DNA of 64,000 nucleotides from Paenibacillus sp. SY21-1 (GTDB taxonomy: Bacteria; Bacillota; Bacilli; Paenibacillales; Paenibacillaceae), in NCBI RefSeq assembly GCF_005222705.1, contig NZ_STGF01000017.1:62001-126000 (forward strand). The letters run 5' to 3'. How positions within the stretch are numbered: position 1 is the first letter of the stretch; each line of letters starts with the position of its first letter. A program made the position numbers and the translations under genes. The notes beneath the pieces were generated by a model, which saw only the letters and a list, made by a program, of their open reading frames with translations, had not been told where the DNA came from and did not search any database. This document shows positions 1-8,784 of this stretch, in pieces.

Positions 1-1113
1 TTGGGGCATACCGCCGGCGTAATCGGAACGATCGAGCTTCGATATGCAGGGCAATCTTACCCGATGTCGGGCACGACGCCGCAAACGCTGCAGCTTCAGC
101 AATATTTAAGCCGCATGCGGGATGCCGGCACAGCGTACTGCGCAATGGAAGTGTCCTCGCATGCGCTTGAGCAGGGGCGCGTGAAAGGCTGCCGTTTTCG
201 TACCGCGGTTTTTACGAACCTAAGCCAGGATCATCTTGACTACCATGAAACGATGGAGCGTTATGCGGCAGTGAAAGGCTTGTTCTTCTCGCGTCTTGGC
301 AATGTGTATGCGCCGAGCGAAAGCGAGCGCTCTTACGCCGTGCTTAATAGCGACGATCCGCTTGCGGCTACTTATGCAGAGCTGACTGCGGCGGAGGTCG
401 TCACTTACGGCATAGACGCTGAAGCCGACGTTAAGGCGTCCAATATTCGCATTACGGCGCAGGGAACTACCTTTCATGTGGGGACATTCCGCGGCGAAGC
501 GGAGGTCGCGCTGCAAATGGCCGGCAAATTCAATGTATATAATGCATTGGCGGCGATAGCGGCCGTTCTGCTGGAGGGGGCGGAGCTGGCTGATATCGCG
601 GCAGCTCTTGCAGCCGTTCCCGGGGTGCCCGGGCGGGTGGAGTCGGTTCACGAGGGCCAGGATTTTGCCGTCATCGTCGATTACGCGCATACGCCTGACG
701 GACTTGAGAACGTGCTGCAGGCGATCAGGGAGCTTGCGGAGCGTCGGATTATTTGCGTGTTCGGGTGCGGCGGCGACCGCGATCGGACCAAACGTCCGCT
801 TATGGGACTGATAGCGGCGAAGTACGCCGAATACTGTATCATTACTTCCGATAATCCGCGCTCGGAGCCGCCTGATCGGATTATGCAGGACATTGCGACA
901 GGGATGGCGAATAACAACATTCTGCCCGAGAGGTACGAATTAATCGCCGATCGGCGGGCAGCCATTCAAAAAGCGGTTGAAATGGCAAGCCCAGGCGATG
1001 TAGTATTGATTGCGGGGAAAGGCCATGAAACCTATCAGGAACTAAACGGCGTCAAATATCCGTTTGACGACCGATTGATAGCGAAAGAAGCGATAAGGGG
1101 AATCATACATTGA
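1..1113 (+). CDS. murE: UDP-MurNAc-L-Ala-D-Glu:meso-DAP ligase MurE (5' end outside window)
   Basis: MurE adds meso-diaminopimelate to UDP-MurNAc-L-Ala-D-Glu in the cytoplasmic steps of peptidoglycan synthesis. The reading frame is open from base 1, so the gene starts left of the window; 370 codons are present and about 120 N-terminal residues, including the ATP-binding P-loop, are missing compared with the usual ~490 residues. The Mur ligase central domain (VSSHALEQGRV, near residue 51) and C-terminal domain are clear. The DNPR box at residues 284-287 is the signature of enzymes selecting meso-DAP rather than lysine, fitting a Bacillus-type wall. Its stop overlaps the TTG start of murF, so the two are translationally coupled. 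Confidence 0.96.
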   Translation: MGHTAGVIGTIELRYAGQSYPMSGTTPQTLQLQQYLSRMRDAGTAYCAMEVSSHALEQGRVKGCRFRTAVFTNLSQDHLDYHETMERYAAVKGLFFSRLGNVYAPSESERSYAVLNSDDPLAATYAELTAAEVVTYGIDAEADVKASNIRITAQGTTFHVGTFRGEAEVALQMAGKFNVYNALAAIAAVLLEGAELADIAAALAAVPGVPGRVESVHEGQDFAVIVDYAHTPDGLENVLQAIRELAERRIICVFGCGGDRDRTKRPLMGLIAAKYAEYCIITSDNPRSEPPDRIMQDIATGMANNNILPERYELIADRRAAIQKAVEMASPGDVVLIAGKGHETYQELNGVKYPFDDRLIAKEAIRGIIH

Positions 1114-2531
1114 TTAAACGTACAGTTAAGCAAATCGCCGAGATGAGCGGCGCAAGATGGAAAGGAATCGGCGATGGCGCCCTTGTTGCAGGCGTTACGA
1201 CCGACTCGCGGAGGGTAGAGGCAGGGCAGCTGTTCGTCCCGCTCGTCGGCGAGCAGTTCGACGGGCACGATTACGTGGAGCAGGCTGCAAGCATGGGCGC
1301 AGCAGCCGCCTTGTGGGAAAGGAAGCGTCCGGTGCCGGAGTCGCTTGCCGATTTTCCGCTGCTGCTGGTAAGGGATACGCTGGCTGCGCTGCAAAAGCTG
1401 GCGGGGGCATACCGCAGCGAGCTGATGGTGCGCGTTGTCGGAATAACGGGCAGCAACGGGAAAACGACGACCAAGGATATGACGGCGGCGATTCTTGGGC
1501 AGTCCTACAAGGTGCTGAAAACGGAGGGCAACCTGAATAACCATATCGGGCTGCCGTTAACGGTTCTGAAGCTGGAGGAGGATACGGAGGCGGCTGTGCT
1601 GGAGATGGGCATGAGCGGCTTTGGCGAAATCGAGCTGCTGACCCGGATCGCACAGCCCGATGCGGCGATTATTACAAATATCGGCGATGCGCACTTGCTT
1701 CAGCTGGGATCGCGCGAGGGCATTGCCAAAGCGAAGCTGGAAATAGCGGAGGGGCTTGGCGACGGCGGACTGCTTCTGTACAACGGCGATGAGCCGCTGC
1801 TGGCCGCCGAGCTGGAGAGCAGGGAGCTTCCCGAAGGCGTCGTCAGACGGACATTCGGTCTTGGCGCCGGCAACGTCTGGTCGGCGGCGGATATCGAAAT
1901 CGGGCCGGAGAGCGCTAGCTTTACGGCCGTATACGAGGGAGCGCCAAGCGGCGCTGGCTCCGTGCGCATTCCTGTGCCTGGACGGCACAACGTCAGCAAT
2001 GCGCTGGCCGCCATCGCCGTCGGCCGTTTCTTCGGCGTTCCGGCTGCGCGCATAGCCGCCGGCCTTGCGGATATGCGGCTGACTGGAATGCGCATTCAGC
2101 CGGTCCGGGCGTTTAACGGCGCCATGGTGCTGAACGATGCATACAATGCCAACCCGACGGCGGTGCAGGCTGCGCTTGAGCTTGTCGGCCAGCTCTCGGG
2201 CTACCGGCGCAAGTGGCTTGTGCTCGGCGATATGCTTGAGCTCGGTCCGCAGGAGCAGGAGCTTCATTACGGCGTCGGCGCTTCCATCACGCCGGACAAG
2301 GCCGATGCGGTGCTCGCCTGCGGCCCGTTATCCGTACATACGGCTTCCGGGGCCAAAGCGCGGTTCAAGGAGCATGGCGCAGATGCAGATGCGGCTGTGC
2401 GCCATTTTGAAGATAAGGCTTCATTGACCCAGTGGCTCCGCGAGCGGCTTGCGCCGGATGATCTTGTGCTCGTCAAAGGGTCGCGCGGGATGCGGATGGA
2501 ACAAATCGTAGAGGCATTGGAGGCGAAATAG
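1110..2531 (+). CDS. murF: UDP-MurNAc-tripeptide:D-Ala-D-Ala ligase MurF
   Basis: MurF adds D-alanyl-D-alanine to UDP-MurNAc-tripeptide, the last cytoplasmic step of precursor synthesis. At 473 residues it has family length. The Mur ligase ATP P-loop GITGSNGKTT lies at residues 111-120, and the central-domain motif around MGMSGFGEIELL follows. The start is TTG at 1110, overlapping the murE stop by four bases, with AAGGGGA about nine bases upstream. It is part of the mur/fts cluster and is followed four bases later by mraY. Confidence 0.96.
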   Translation: MIKRTVKQIAEMSGARWKGIGDGALVAGVTTDSRRVEAGQLFVPLVGEQFDGHDYVEQAASMGAAAALWERKRPVPESLADFPLLLVRDTLAALQKLAGAYRSELMVRVVGITGSNGKTTTKDMTAAILGQSYKVLKTEGNLNNHIGLPLTVLKLEEDTEAAVLEMGMSGFGEIELLTRIAQPDAAIITNIGDAHLLQLGSREGIAKAKLEIAEGLGDGGLLLYNGDEPLLAAELESRELPEGVVRRTFGLGAGNVWSAADIEIGPESASFTAVYEGAPSGAGSVRIPVPGRHNVSNALAAIAVGRFFGVPAARIAAGLADMRLTGMRIQPVRAFNGAMVLNDAYNANPTAVQAALELVGQLSGYRRKWLVLGDMLELGPQEQELHYGVGASITPDKADAVLACGPLSVHTASGAKARFKEHGADADAAVRHFEDKASLTQWLRERLAPDDLVLVKGSRGMRMEQIVEALEAK

Positions 2532-2535
2532 ACAT

Positions 2536-3492
2536 ATGGATATGATGGTCATTTTATTCTCCATTGGCGCTTCCTTCCTGATAGCCGTTCTGCTCGGACC
2601 ATTGTTTATCCCGCTGCTCCGCCGTTTGAAGTTCGGCCAGCAAATCCGCGAGGAGGGCCCGCAAAGCCATCTCAAGAAGAGCGGTACGCCTACGATGGGC
2701 GGCATTATCATCATGATCGCGCTTCTGATCGCGTTCGTGAAGTTCTCCGACAAGACGTCCGAGTTCTGGGTGCTTCTGACGGCTTCTCTCGGATTTGGGC
2801 TCGTTGGCTTTTTGGACGACTACATTAAAATCGTGTTTAAACGCTCGCTTGGTCTGACAGCCAAGCAAAAGCTGTTTGGCCAGCTGCTGTTCTCCATCAT
2901 CGTCTGCGTGCTGCTGTACAATATGCATCACAGCACGGAGATTATTGTGCCCGGCACAAGCTGGGGCTTCGATCTTGGATGGTTCTACTACGCGTTCGTC
3001 GTCATTATCATGTTTGCTGCGAGCAACTCGGTCAATTTCACGGATGGGCTTGACGGCTTGCTCGCGGGCACAAGCGCAATCGCCTTCGGCGCCTTTACCA
3101 TTGTCGCGCTGCAGGCCTCGTCGCACGAATCCGCCGTTTTTTCGGCTGCGATGATTGGCGCCGTGCTTGGCTTTCTCGTCTACAATGCGCATCCCGCCAA
3201 GGTGTTCATGGGCGACATGGGATCGCTGGGCATCGGCGGCGGCATAGCGGCTGTAGCGATTTTGACGAAAACGGAGCTCCTCCTGATCATTATTGGCGGG
3301 GTGTTCGTGCTGGAGATGCTGTCCGTCATTTTGCAGGTTGCTTCCTTTAAGCTGCGGGGCAAGCGGATCTTTAAAATGAGTCCGATTCACCATCATTTCG
3401 AGCTGGTCGGCTGGTCGGAATGGAAGGTCGTTACGGTGTTCTGGTCCGTCGGTATCGTGCTTGCGGCAATCGGTCTGCTGCTTGTGATCTAA
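2536..3492 (+). CDS. mraY: Phospho-MurNAc-pentapeptide transferase MraY
   Basis: MraY is the integral membrane enzyme that transfers phospho-MurNAc-pentapeptide to undecaprenyl phosphate, forming lipid I. The 318 residues contain about ten hydrophobic segments. Family catalytic and metal-binding elements are visible: the double aspartate in FLDDYIK (residues 94-95), NFTDGLDGL (aspartates 169 and 172) and the histidine cluster PIHHHFE near residue 284. It starts four bases after murF. An imperfect hairpin (3515-3540) follows in the 78-base gap before murD. Confidence 0.97.
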   Translation: MDMMVILFSIGASFLIAVLLGPLFIPLLRRLKFGQQIREEGPQSHLKKSGTPTMGGIIIMIALLIAFVKFSDKTSEFWVLLTASLGFGLVGFLDDYIKIVFKRSLGLTAKQKLFGQLLFSIIVCVLLYNMHHSTEIIVPGTSWGFDLGWFYYAFVVIIMFAASNSVNFTDGLDGLLAGTSAIAFGAFTIVALQASSHESAVFSAAMIGAVLGFLVYNAHPAKVFMGDMGSLGIGGGIAAVAILTKTELLLIIIGGVFVLEMLSVILQVASFKLRGKRIFKMSPIHHHFELVGWSEWKVVTVFWSVGIVLAAIGLLLVI

Positions 3493-3514
3493 GCTGAATA
3501 GCTACATGTTCGCG

Positions 3515-3540
3515 GCGGCTTCTGCTTTTGGCAGAGCCGC
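3515..3540 (+). other. Hairpin between mraY and murD
   Basis: GCGGCT-T-CTGC pairs with GCAG-AGCCGC around a TTTTG loop. No run of T follows, so it is not a standard intrinsic terminator. It may be an RNA-processing or weak attenuation element inside the operon. Confidence 0.4.
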
Positions 3541-3570
3541 TTCATGTATTCATAGATGTGAGAGAAAGGA

Positions 3571-5013
3571 ATGTCCATGATGAATCATCCTTCAACCTAC
3601 AAAGGCCGCAGAGTCGTCGTACTCGGTTTGGCCAGAAGCGGCGCCAGCGTCGCCAAAGTATTTCACGAGCTGGGAGCAAACGTAATCGTCAACGACAAAA
3701 AGGAGCGGGAGCTAAGCCCGGAGGCGGACGAGCTCGCTGCGCTGGGCATTAATGTGGTGTGCGGCTATCACCCGGAGGATCTTATTTCGGAGGATACGGC
3801 GCTGTTGATCAAAAATCCGGGCATCCCCTATACGGCTCCTCCGGTGGCGCAGGCGCTGGAGCGCGGTGTGGAGATCGTAACCGAGGTAGAGGCGGCTTAC
3901 TTCCTGTCGCCGGCGCCCATTATCGGCATTACAGGCTCGAACGGCAAAACGACGACTACGACGCTGATCGGCAAGCTGCTGGAAGCGGCGGGCATGAATC
4001 CGATTGTCGCCGGCAATATCGGGCGACCGCTATGCGAGGCGGCGATTGAAGCGACGCCGGACAACTGGCTTGTTGCGGAGCTAAGCAGCTTTCAGCTGAA
4101 AGGGACCGGCGCATTCCGCCCGAGGGTTGCGCTGCTGCTCAATATCGCCGAAACCCATCTTGACTATCATGGCGACATGGACGACTATATCAATTCCAAA
4201 ATCAAGCTGTTCGACAATCAGACGGACGAGGATGCGGCCATTGTGAACTGGGATGATCCCGAGTGCCGGGCGATTTCCGCTCTGCTAACGGCGCCTCAGC
4301 TTCCGTTCTCGCTCTATGAACGGCTTGACACGGGCGTATATATCGAGCCTCCGTATGCGAAAGACAGCGCCGGTAAGCCGGATGACGGCGTTCAGCGTAG
4401 CTTTGTTTACTCATTCGGCGACGGGAACGTGAGAGAGGTGCTGCCGGTTAGCGAGCTTGGCATTCCAGGCCGCCATAACGCCGCCAATGCGCTCGCAGCC
4501 ATCGCGGCGGCACTGGCGGCGGGGGCTGACCCGCAGCGGCTGCAGCAGCCGCTCAGAAGCTTTAGAGGGGTCGAGCACCGTTTGGAGTTTGTGAGGGAAA
4601 CGGCCGGCGTGAGCTATTATAACGATTCCAAGGCGACAAATCCGATTGCGACGACGATGTCGGTTCAGTCGCTGACGGCGCCGATTGTGCTCATTGCGGG
4701 CGGGCTTGACCGCGGCTCGGACTATATGGAGCTTGTTCCCCTGTTCCGCGACCGGCTAAAGGCTCTTGTCGCGCTTGGAGAAACGCGGGAAAAGCTGGCG
4801 AAAGTGGCGGAGCTGGCAGGTTTAGCGCGGGTGGAAATCGTCGAACCTAATGAGGACGCCGAAGCGGTGCTGCGGGAAGCGGTACGGCGCGCGGCGGAGC
4901 TTGCCGAGCCGGGAGACGCCGTTCTGCTGTCCCCGGCATGCGCAAGCTGGGACATGTTTGCATCCTATGAGCAGCGAGGGCGAATTTTTAAAGATTCGGC
5001 GCATACCTTGTAA
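3571..5013 (+). CDS. murD: UDP-MurNAc-L-alanine:D-glutamate ligase MurD
   Basis: MurD adds D-glutamate to UDP-MurNAc-L-alanine. Its 480 residues show an N-terminal Rossmann-like glycine motif (VVVLGLARSGAS, residues 15-26) for the UDP substrate and the Mur ligase P-loop GITGSNGKTT at 119-128. The ATG at 3571 follows AGAAAGGA; a second ATG two codons later is possible. The stop codon lies inside a stem-loop (5012-5034) that separates it from spoVE. Confidence 0.96.
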   Translation: MSMMNHPSTYKGRRVVVLGLARSGASVAKVFHELGANVIVNDKKERELSPEADELAALGINVVCGYHPEDLISEDTALLIKNPGIPYTAPPVAQALERGVEIVTEVEAAYFLSPAPIIGITGSNGKTTTTTLIGKLLEAAGMNPIVAGNIGRPLCEAAIEATPDNWLVAELSSFQLKGTGAFRPRVALLLNIAETHLDYHGDMDDYINSKIKLFDNQTDEDAAIVNWDDPECRAISALLTAPQLPFSLYERLDTGVYIEPPYAKDSAGKPDDGVQRSFVYSFGDGNVREVLPVSELGIPGRHNAANALAAIAAALAAGADPQRLQQPLRSFRGVEHRLEFVRETAGVSYYNDSKATNPIATTMSVQSLTAPIVLIAGGLDRGSDYMELVPLFRDRLKALVALGETREKLAKVAELAGLARVEIVEPNEDAEAVLREAVRRAAELAEPGDAVLLSPACASWDMFASYEQRGRIFKDSAHTL

Positions 5014-5034
5014 GTAGGGGGCATGTCCCTACTT
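5012..5034 (+). other. Stem-loop overlapping the murD stop codon
   Basis: AAGTAGGG and CCCTACTT form a perfect 8-bp stem with a 7-base loop. Only two T follow before CCC, so termination is doubtful. It could modulate coupling between murD and spoVE. Confidence 0.4.
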
Positions 5035-5057
5035 TCCCACGGTAAGAGGTGTGCGTT

Positions 5058-6155
5058 ATGGCCAAGGCGCGTTCTGCCCCGGACGTCTGGATGCTTGCGG
5101 CGATCGGGCTAATTCTTGCAATCGGACTTATTATGGTATACAGCGCGAGCGCGGTGCTCGCTTTTCACGATTACGGCGACCGCTTCTACTTCGTCAAGCG
5201 ACAGGCGCTGTTTGCCGGGCTAGGCGCGGGAGCGCTGATATGCACGATGAATATTCACTATTCCAACTGGAAAAAATGGGCTGGCATCGCGCTGATCGTC
5301 TGCTTTGGCCTGCTCGTACTCGTGCTGATCCCAGGCATCGGCGTCGTGCGCGGGGGAGCGCGGAGTTGGCTTGGCATCAGCTCGTTCGGCATTCAGCCCT
5401 CGGAGTTCATGAAGCTGGCCATGATCCTGTTTCTGGCCAAATGGCTGTCGGAGAAGCAGCAGACGATTACGCAGTTCCGCAAAGGCCTCGTGCCGCCGCT
5501 GGCGCTGGTCGGACTGGCCTTCGGCCTTATTATGCTTCAGCCTGATCTGGGCACAGGCTCGGTTATGCTTGGCGCCGCGATGCTGCTCATTTTTACGGCA
5601 GGGGCGCGAATCGCCCATCTTGGAGGGCTGGTCGGGCTGGGGATAGCCGGCTTCGTTGGGCTGATTATCGCCGCCCCGTACCGGCTGAAGCGAATTACAA
5701 GCTTTCTTGATCCGTGGTCGGACCCGCTTGGCGGAGGCTATCAGATCATTCAATCGCTGCTGGCCATCGGTCCCGGCGGCCTTGTCGGTCTCGGTCTCGG
5801 CATGAGCCGTCAAAAATACAGCTATTTGCCTGAGCCGCAGACGGATTTTATCTTTTCGATTGTTGCAGAAGAGCTTGGCTTTATCGGCGGGATTACACTT
5901 ATTCTGTTGTTTCTTATAGTCGTATGGCGCGGCGTGCGCACGGCGATTGCGGCGCCGGATACATTCGGCAGCCTGCTGGCTGTCGGCATCACAAGCATTA
6001 TCGGCGTACAAGTGCTGATCAATATCGGCGTCGTCATCGGGATGATGCCTGTAACGGGCATTACGCTGCCGCTCGTCAGCTATGGCGGCTCCTCGCTGAC
6101 GCTGCTGCTCACGGCGCTCGGCATTTTGCTTAATGTATCGCGTTATTCCCGCTAG
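5058..6155 (+). CDS. spoVE: SpoVE/FtsW-type lipid II polymerase (SEDS family)
   Basis: This is a SEDS-family peptidoglycan glycosyltransferase, a polytopic membrane protein polymerising lipid II for division or the spore cortex. It has about ten hydrophobic segments and conserved stretches such as PDLGTGSVML and the C-terminal PLVSYGGSS. The ATG at 5058 is preferred over the upstream in-frame GTG at 5049 because AAGAGGTG sits seven bases upstream; this gives 365 residues. The position after murD matches Bacillus subtilis spoVE, but FtsW cannot be separated from SpoVE by sequence alone. Normally murG and murB follow; here only a murB scrap does. Confidence 0.9.
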   Translation: MAKARSAPDVWMLAAIGLILAIGLIMVYSASAVLAFHDYGDRFYFVKRQALFAGLGAGALICTMNIHYSNWKKWAGIALIVCFGLLVLVLIPGIGVVRGGARSWLGISSFGIQPSEFMKLAMILFLAKWLSEKQQTITQFRKGLVPPLALVGLAFGLIMLQPDLGTGSVMLGAAMLLIFTAGARIAHLGGLVGLGIAGFVGLIIAAPYRLKRITSFLDPWSDPLGGGYQIIQSLLAIGPGGLVGLGLGMSRQKYSYLPEPQTDFIFSIVAEELGFIGGITLILLFLIVVWRGVRTAIAAPDTFGSLLAVGITSIIGVQVLINIGVVIGMMPVTGITLPLVSYGGSSLTLLLTALGILLNVSRYSR

Positions 6156-6228
6156 CTGCCGCTTATTGCCCGACTAGGCGTCTGTCACACAACCGTCGCA
6201 GGGGGCATAGGATACACTATGTTCGTGA

Positions 6229-6414
6229 CTGTCGCCCGGAACGGCGCGAAGGCAGCCCGCAGCCGCATCGGGACAGTATGCCAATTTTATTGTCGACACC
6301 GGGCAAGCGACAGCGGAAGACGTTCTCGCCCTCATGAAGTCTAGCGGATGCACGGTTCAGGTGCGTTTCGGCGTCCTGCTCGTGCCTGAGGCACTCGCAG
6401 TGGGCGAGCGGTAA
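6229..6414 (+). pseudogene. murB: murB remnant (3' end only)
   Basis: The frame ending at TAA 6412-6414 encodes a tail with ANFIVDTGQATAEDVLAL and a VRFGV..VPEALAVGE ending. This matches the C-terminal segment of UDP-N-acetylenolpyruvoylglucosamine reductase, whose family reads HANFIVN.G.ATA.DVL.L and FGV.LE.EVRIVG. Only about 60 codons remain of roughly 300, with a TGA just upstream at 6226 and no start or ribosome site. Only 73 bases separate it from spoVE, so all of murG and most of murB have been lost from their usual place. Functional copies are expected elsewhere in the genome. Confidence 0.75.
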
Positions 6415-6429
6415 TTCGGAGGTGATACA

Positions 6430-7698
6430 TTGGACAAATTGGTGATTGAAGGCGGGAAACCACTCTCAGGAACCATAGTTATCCAAGGAGCGAAAAATGC
6501 CGCTTTGCCGATATTGGCAGCCAGTATTCTGGCTAAGGGCACATCAACGATTGATCATGTGCCCGGTCTGCTGGATATCGAGGTTATGCTGAACATTTTG
6601 CGCGAACTGGGATGCCGTGCCGAGCATACGGAAGGGACAGTTGTGCTGGATACGCTGGCAGCGCATACGTCCCACGTGCCGGAGTCTTTAATGAAACAGA
6701 TGCGTTCGTCTATCTTTCTAATGGGTCCTCTGCTTGCGAGATTCGGAGAAACGCAGGTGTATCTGCCTGGGGGCTGCGCGATTGGGGAACGCAAAATCGA
6801 TCTGCATCTGGAAGGTCTGAAGGCGCTTGGTGCAGAAATCGAAGAATTGGGTAACCGTATCATATGCCGCGCAGAAAAGCTGGTCGGTGCGGATATCCAT
6901 TTAAGCTTTCCTAGCGTCGGAGCTACCGAGAACATTATGATGGCGGCTGCGCTGGCCGAGGGCCGCACAACGATATCGGGAGCTGCGCGCGAACCGGAAA
7001 TTCAGGATTTGCAAGGGTTTTTGAATGCAATGGGGGCAAAAATAATCGGTGCGGGCACGGATACGATAACGGTTGACGGGGTTCAGTCGCTTACCTCTTG
7101 CCGCTATCAGATTATTCCGGATCGCATTGTCGCCGGAACGCTTATGCTGGCTGCGGCGGCGACTCGCGGGCAGGTCACGCTTCAGAACACAAAGCCTGCG
7201 CATTTGACCTCGCTGATTCACGTCATGCGCCGCGCAGGTGTTCAAATCGTCATCGACGGTGATATAATTAAAGTTGGCAGTTCCGCGCGGCCGAAGGCGG
7301 TAGAACGAATTGTCACCTCGCCGTACCCGGCGTTTCCTACCGATTTGCAGTCGCAGATGATGGTGCTTCTAACGCTGGCGGACGGCGTCAGCATTATGAA
7401 GGAAACGATTTTTGAAGGCAGGCTGAAGCATGTGGATGAGCTGTCCCGGATGGGGGCGGACATTCGCGTAGATATGAATGCGGCGATTGTTCGCGGCGTG
7501 CCCAGGTTGTACGGCGCCACGGTAGAGGCAACGGATTTGCGCGCAGGAGCGGCGCTGGTCATTGCCGGACTTGCGGCGCAGGGCAAAACCGTTGTGGAGC
7601 AAATTCATCATATTGATCGCGGCTATGACCGCATCGAAGCGACATTGTCGCATCTGGGCGCGCGTATTTCCCGCTACTCCCCTGTGCCCAACAATTAA
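6430..7698 (+). CDS. murA: UDP-GlcNAc enolpyruvyl transferase MurA
   Basis: MurA transfers enolpyruvate from PEP to UDP-GlcNAc, the first committed step of peptidoglycan synthesis and the fosfomycin target. The 422 residues show KNAALPILAA near residue 22 and the catalytic loop PGGCAIGERK with the reactive cysteine at position 116, so fosfomycin sensitivity at this residue is expected. The TTG start at 6430 is fixed by GGAGGTG six bases upstream. It follows the murB remnant and precedes divIB. Confidence 0.96.
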   Translation: MDKLVIEGGKPLSGTIVIQGAKNAALPILAASILAKGTSTIDHVPGLLDIEVMLNILRELGCRAEHTEGTVVLDTLAAHTSHVPESLMKQMRSSIFLMGPLLARFGETQVYLPGGCAIGERKIDLHLEGLKALGAEIEELGNRIICRAEKLVGADIHLSFPSVGATENIMMAAALAEGRTTISGAAREPEIQDLQGFLNAMGAKIIGAGTDTITVDGVQSLTSCRYQIIPDRIVAGTLMLAAAATRGQVTLQNTKPAHLTSLIHVMRRAGVQIVIDGDIIKVGSSARPKAVERIVTSPYPAFPTDLQSQMMVLLTLADGVSIMKETIFEGRLKHVDELSRMGADIRVDMNAAIVRGVPRLYGATVEATDLRAGAALVIAGLAAQGKTVVEQIHHIDRGYDRIEATLSHLGARISRYSPVPNN

Positions 7699-7799
7699 CG
7701 CGAGCGGCGAAAACGCTGCAAGATAGAAACGGCCGGCTGACCTTTCACGCGAGCTAGCGGGGAATGCCGGAAGTTTTTTTGAAAAGGAAGGGACAAGTT

Positions 7800-8570
7800 A
7801 TGAGCGCACAAATGCCCGTGCTGAAGGAGCCAATGCGCAGGAAGCTGGGAAACAAAAAGCTGCTTATTATTCTTTTACTACTATTTATTACGCTGCTGGC
7901 CGTTTTATTCTTTAATTCTTCCATTAGCAAAATTTCAGACATTCAAATCGAGGGCAATCGATTCGCCACACGCGAGCAGATCGAGGAAGCCTTCGTCGCT
8001 AAAGTTGGCGATGCGTTTTTTGGTACCTCGTCCGGCACGCTGGAGGAGCGGGTAGCGACGCTGCCGCAAGTCGAGAAAGCATCCGTTACGAAGGCATTTC
8101 CCGGGGTAGTGAAAATCAAGGTGCAGGAATATCCGGTTGTAGCCTTCGAGCTTGCCGCCGACGGGGAAATGACAGCGCTGCTGCGAAGCGGAGCGACGGT
8201 CGATGCGAGCACCGACCGGCTTATGCTTATCGACAAGCCGGTGCTGACCGGCTGGAAGGCTGGCGACCCTTATAAAGCGGAACTGACGAAGCAGCTTGGG
8301 GCCATGTCAGCCAAGCGGTTATCCGATCTGTCGGAAATCACTCCCTATCCTTCCGCTGCTTATCCGGACCGGATTATGATTTATACGCGAAGCAAGTTTG
8401 AGGTCATTACCGCGGTATCGGTATTGCCCGAGAAAATCGACGCGTTGAATGCGGTCATCGAGTCGCAGGAGCCGGGCAAGGTGACGATGCTATTGGCCGA
8501 TACATACGAGCCGTTCCAGATACCGAATGAGGAAGCTGGCGAGACAGAGCAAAATGGCACTACTCAATAG
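7800..8570 (+). CDS. ftsQ: Cell-division protein FtsQ/DivIB
   Basis: DivIB/FtsQ is a bitopic divisome protein that links early and late division proteins. The protein has a short basic cytoplasmic tail, one transmembrane segment at about residues 20-38 and an extracellular POTRA domain beginning ISDIQIEGNRFATREQI. The ATG at 7800 (256 residues) is chosen over an in-frame ATG at 7764 because GGAAGGGA lies in front of it, whereas the upstream ATG has no properly spaced site. The gene sits between murA and ftsA, the usual place. Confidence 0.9.
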   Translation: MSAQMPVLKEPMRRKLGNKKLLIILLLLFITLLAVLFFNSSISKISDIQIEGNRFATREQIEEAFVAKVGDAFFGTSSGTLEERVATLPQVEKASVTKAFPGVVKIKVQEYPVVAFELAADGEMTALLRSGATVDASTDRLMLIDKPVLTGWKAGDPYKAELTKQLGAMSAKRLSDLSEITPYPSAAYPDRIMIYTRSKFEVITAVSVLPEKIDALNAVIESQEPGKVTMLLADTYEPFQIPNEEAGETEQNGTTQ

Positions 8571-8697
8571 AAGCAAAGAGTGGTAGAATTTTATGTATTA
8601 TATTCATAGTCACCGGGGTTTTAAGCTTTAGCAGGACGATGTCGCAAGGGGCGGCGTCTATGGCAACATTTTACTGTGTGAAAAGTTTGTTGAAAAA

Positions 8698-8724
8698 AGA
8701 GGGAAAGTATCACTAGTGTTGAAT
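8698..8724 (+). promoter_or_regulatory. Candidate sigma-H-type promoter of ftsAZ
   Basis: AGAGGGAAA, 11 bases, then GTTGAAT. This fits the Bacillus sigma-H pattern RnAGGAwWW-N11-12-RnnGAAT with one mismatch. It lies about 60 bases upstream of the ftsA start in a 214-base gap. In B. subtilis ftsAZ has a sigma-H promoter used at the start of sporulation. Confidence 0.45.
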
Positions 8725-8784
8725 ATGTAGAAAGACCTTTAGCAATCATTAATATATTTTTCTTTGAAATGGAGGTGCCGCGAA

